From: Planctomycetota bacterium
GTDB taxonomy: Bacteria > Planctomycetota > Planctomycetia > Planctomycetales > Planctomycetaceae
Length of the DNA: 17,952 nt
Reading direction: 5' to 3'
Assembly: GCA_024278285.1 (NCBI GenBank)
Contig: JAJRTM010000645.1
Span: 1-17,952 of the forward strand
The notes under the pieces were generated by a model. That model was given only the letters and a program-made list of their open reading frames with translations, was not told the DNA's origin and searched no databases. Made by a program: the position numbers and the translations under genes. This document shows positions 15,677 to 17,952 of this stretch, piece by piece. Positions within the stretch are counted from its first letter, which is position 1, and each line of letters begins with the position of its first letter.

Positions 15677-16564
15677 TCACATCTTTTTGGCTACGACTGA
15701 TGTTCTCCAAGTCTTGAGAAGCCAGATTACGATAATCAGATCGATTAAAAGCATGATTGTAATGAGGCAGTTCTCGAAAGTGAATTTGAACCATGGTTTT
15801 TTCTGGGCGAACATCCAGGGGAGGATGTTGTTGGGGCCTGTGTAGGCTTGGGGCCAACTGTTGTGAGTTACGTTTTTGAGTTCGGTGTAGTTTGGGGAGC
15901 CGCCTGTCTGGCGGATTGCATTTATCATTTCTCGTGATTGATTGACTGATACTGATTTGTCGGCATCGCCGTGGATTGCCCAGATGGGGAGATCAATTAG
16001 CAGGTGTGCCGTTTGCGCGTCGCCTCCTCCTGCGACCGGGACAGCGGCTGCAAAAAGATCAGGACGAAGGGCGGCGAGTGACCAGGTGCCGTAGGCTCCC
16101 ATGGAATATCCCGTCAAATAGATTCTTCGCTTATCGATAGGATTTTCTTGAATGGCTTGATCGATGATTTTCAGCAGGGCAGGAAACTGTTGCTGCCAGC
16201 TTTGCTTTGAAGGGCATTGTGGAACGATAAGAAAGCAGGGATACTTCTTTCGATAAGCGGGCTGTGCGAGCAATGTTGGCAAAGATTGTAATTGGGTTTT
16301 ATTGTCCGTGCCGCGTTCTCCGGCACCGTGCAGGAAAATGACGAGCGGGTATTTTCTGCCACTTTTTATAAATTCAGGCTTGAGCAATCGATAGGGGAGA
16401 GTTTTTGAATTGCTTGAAGCTGAAGAAGTTGAAGAAAATTTATGTTCTTCAAAGTGCTGTAGGGTTTTATCGAATTCATCTCCTGCAAGTCCGACAATAG
16501 GAGTAGTAAGCGATGATAGTTGCATTACAACCAAGATGACAGGCATGGCAAAGTGCAGGCACAT
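15677..16564 (-). CDS. Exported alpha/beta serine hydrolase with C-terminal membrane anchor
   Basis: 295 residues. An N-terminal signal segment (about 1-28, start at ATG 16564 or the second Met at 16546) leads into an esterase/prolyl-oligopeptidase-like fold. FLHGAGERG (77-85) forms the oxyanion region, GYSMGAYG (152-159) holds nucleophile Ser154, HGDAD (198-202) the acid, and VTHNSW (232-237) the catalytic His234. Similar secreted planctomycete enzymes are annotated as phospholipase/carboxylesterase or PHB-depolymerase-like; the substrate here is unknown. Unusually, the chain continues after the catalytic domain into a transmembrane helix (about 266-284) and a basic RTSVVAKKM tail, so it is likely held at the membrane with its active site outside the cytoplasm. 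It is divergent from the EF-hand gene and upstream of the glycosyltransferase. Confidence 0.85.
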   Translation of the reverse strand: MCLHFAMPVILVVMQLSSLTTPIVGLAGDEFDKTLQHFEEHKFSSTSSASSNSKTLPYRLLKPEFIKSGRKYPLVIFLHGAGERGTDNKTQLQSLPTLLAQPAYRKKYPCFLIVPQCPSKQSWQQQFPALLKIIDQAIQENPIDKRRIYLTGYSMGAYGTWSLAALRPDLFAAAVPVAGGGDAQTAHLLIDLPIWAIHGDADKSVSVNQSREMINAIRQTGGSPNYTELKNVTHNSWPQAYTGPNNILPWMFAQKKPWFKFTFENCLITIMLLIDLIIVIWLLKTWRTSVVAKKM

Positions 16565-16753
16565 TGAATCGCTTCACTTGTTTGGGTTTATTCTAGTTGG
16601 AGATCTTGTTTTATTTGAGGATACTGCCCGCCATGCCAATTGTATACAGAGTGCTGAGGAACGGTATTCAAATTTGTCGAGGTAATCAGTTGAGTTTTAA
16701 TGGCAAGACGTATATGCTGATTCTCTTGGCCTTTTGAAGAATTTCAAGGAGAG

Positions 16754-17952
16754 ATGGAGTTGGCAATCACATATTCTAGATATCCTCTGCTTTCGCAGGC
16801 CTCATTCATCCGTGCAGGGTTTGCTCTGTTGTTGATATGCTTTTTGAATTCTATGGGTAATGTGCCTTTGGCTGCCCAGGATGGCACTCTGCCTTCTGAT
16901 AAAACTAGCGATACTACGAAATCAAAATCATTCGTATCGCTGTCAGAATTTCTTGCCAAGATACCAGCTAATTTACGAGTAAGCAAAACGAAGGAGTTCT
17001 ATCTTCGTGATCTTGATGTAGATTTCCAACTTTCGGACTCTGAATTAAAAACTCCGCTTTCGGAAATAAAGAACCCGTTTTGGGGTCAGTTTATTCTGGC
17101 AGATTCTGATAAAGACGGGTTTGTTTCAGAAAAGGAATATATCGCGTTTAGAGGAGAAAAACATCTTAAGACATCAGAAAGCGAATTTTCTCGATTTGAT
17201 CGTGACCAGGATGGGCGGTTTTCCTATGAGGAATACGTGGAGACACCAGGTGTGGTAGACAAGCCTGAAGCACGATTTCACCGCTGGGATCATAACTCCG
17301 ATCAATATCTACAGCTTAGTGAATACCTGAAGCGAGTTCCTCAAGAGCATCACACCCGTGAGAGATATGCTTTCTTTTCTCACGATCTGGATGGAGATTT
17401 GAAGCTGACTCTGGAAGAATCCAATCTGCCTCCCGAGAAGCGGAAGCCTCACTGGAAGAGCAACTTTGCATCCCGTGACCTGAATGATGATGGGCGTATC
17501 AGTCGGGAAGAGTATATTCATCCTTACCTGGGAAGCAAGTGGGAGAAAGATGTTCGGAAAAATGCGATTTACTTTGATCGCAATGCAGATGGTTTTTTCT
17601 CGCTGAATGAATTTGTTTTCTCGGCAGAGAGCCAGCATACCGACCAGCAACATTTCGACTTTCTGGATTCGGACGAGAACTCACAACTCTCTGCCACAGA
17701 GTATCTGCAAACAGTGAATGGTTTTACGCCGCAGGCACTACGGTCTGTCTTTTTTCGTCGAGACACCAATGAAGATTCGCAACTCAGTTTCAAAGAATAT
17801 TTACTGCCTCTGAAAGATTTACCGCACACGTTTCGCAGCAGATTTGTTGAGCGAGACACCAATGCAGATGGTAAAGTTTCAAAAGAAGAATATATCGCCC
17901 CTTATGTCGGAGGCAAATACGAGCAGGCCGTGAAAAAGGAATCAGCCAACTA
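16754..17952 (+). CDS. Exported EF-hand repeat protein, 3' end at the window edge
   Basis: The frame is open to the last base (399 codons plus TA, which could begin a stop). AAGGAG (16746-16751) lies 2 bases before ATG 16754 but 8 bases before in-frame TTG 16760, so the TTG may be the real start. A signal peptide covers about residues 20-41 (GFALLLICFLNSMGNVPLAA, before QDG). Then come about ten EF-hand-type loops of 12 residues: a degenerate DLDVDFQLSDSE near 83-94, DSDKDGFVSEKE (from 117), DRDQDGRFSYEE (149), DHNSDQYLQLSE, DLDGDLKLTLEE, DLNDDGRISREE, DRNADGFFSLNE, DSDENSQLSATE, DTNEDSQLSFKE and DTNADGKVSKEE (368). Several keep the calcium ligands at loop positions 1, 3, 5 and 12; others are degenerate. 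It probably binds calcium outside the cytoplasm; the biological role is unknown. Confidence 0.85.
   Translation, partial: MELAITYSRYPLLSQASFIRAGFALLLICFLNSMGNVPLAAQDGTLPSDKTSDTTKSKSFVSLSEFLAKIPANLRVSKTKEFYLRDLDVDFQLSDSELKTPLSEIKNPFWGQFILADSDKDGFVSEKEYIAFRGEKHLKTSESEFSRFDRDQDGRFSYEEYVETPGVVDKPEARFHRWDHNSDQYLQLSEYLKRVPQEHHTRERYAFFSHDLDGDLKLTLEESNLPPEKRKPHWKSNFASRDLNDDGRISREEYIHPYLGSKWEKDVRKNAIYFDRNADGFFSLNEFVFSAESQHTDQQHFDFLDSDENSQLSATEYLQTVNGFTPQALRSVFFRRDTNEDSQLSFKEYLLPLKDLPHTFRSRFVERDTNADGKVSKEEYIAPYVGGKYEQAVKKESAN

Noticed and set aside
16565..16753. Divergent spacer between hydrolase and EF-hand genes searched for operators or a riboswitch
   Set aside because: Only a weak TATACA-like hexamer was seen; no dyad or structured element could be supported.
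17309..17862. Minus-strand open frames opposite the EF-hand array
   Set aside because: Antisense to an obvious repeat protein; the open frames are produced by the repeated Asp/Glu-rich codons.

Overview
This window looks like planctomycete DNA (Gimesia/Rubinisphaera-like is my guess). The grounds are indirect: a large array of EF-hand repeats, a membrane glycosyltransferase of family 39 with a planctomycete-style N-terminus, a DUF1573 lipoprotein, a stand-alone C39-type cysteine peptidase, moderate GC, and frequent starts that are TTG/GTG or lack a Shine-Dalgarno sequence. No rRNA, tRNA, CRISPR array or insertion sequence was seen, and no database search could be run.

Region 1 (about 1-9430) is an accessory, mobile-element-like block. 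It begins with the 3' part of a replication-relaxation family gene. A conjugative-transfer ATPase of the TraG/VirD4/TraM-recognition type follows, with a small gene overlapping its end. Next comes a Fic (AMP-transferase fold) gene on the minus strand. Converging on it from the plus strand is a remnant of a VbhA-like Fic antitoxin, broken by one in-frame TAG. A perfect 9-bp dyad lies in front of the Fic gene, in the divergent spacer it shares with a small uncharacterised gene. An orphan 206-aa gene and a protein of more than 1200 aa ending in an N6-adenine methyltransferase domain complete the block. The set fits an integrated conjugative or mobilisable element, but no integrase, relaxase or attachment site is visible here.

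Region 2 (about 9430-13851) is a compact plus-strand operon of envelope and secreted proteins. It encodes (i) a cysteine-rich exported protein whose N-terminus joins a hydrophobic segment to a sequence resembling bacteriocin leaders (LSxxEM); (ii) a possible 28-aa hydrophobic peptide; (iii) a signal-peptide protein with a LolA/RseB-like central pattern and a C-terminal membrane anchor; (iv) a membrane-anchored C39-like cysteine peptidase; and (v) a DUF1573 lipoprotein. The inferred theme is export, maturation and display of the cysteine-rich protein. This is the best candidate in the window for an undescribed system.

Region 3 (13854-17952) looks like ordinary chromosome: a family-39 membrane glycosyltransferase and a membrane-anchored serine hydrolase on the minus strand, then, divergently, an exported EF-hand array protein that runs off the right edge of the window.
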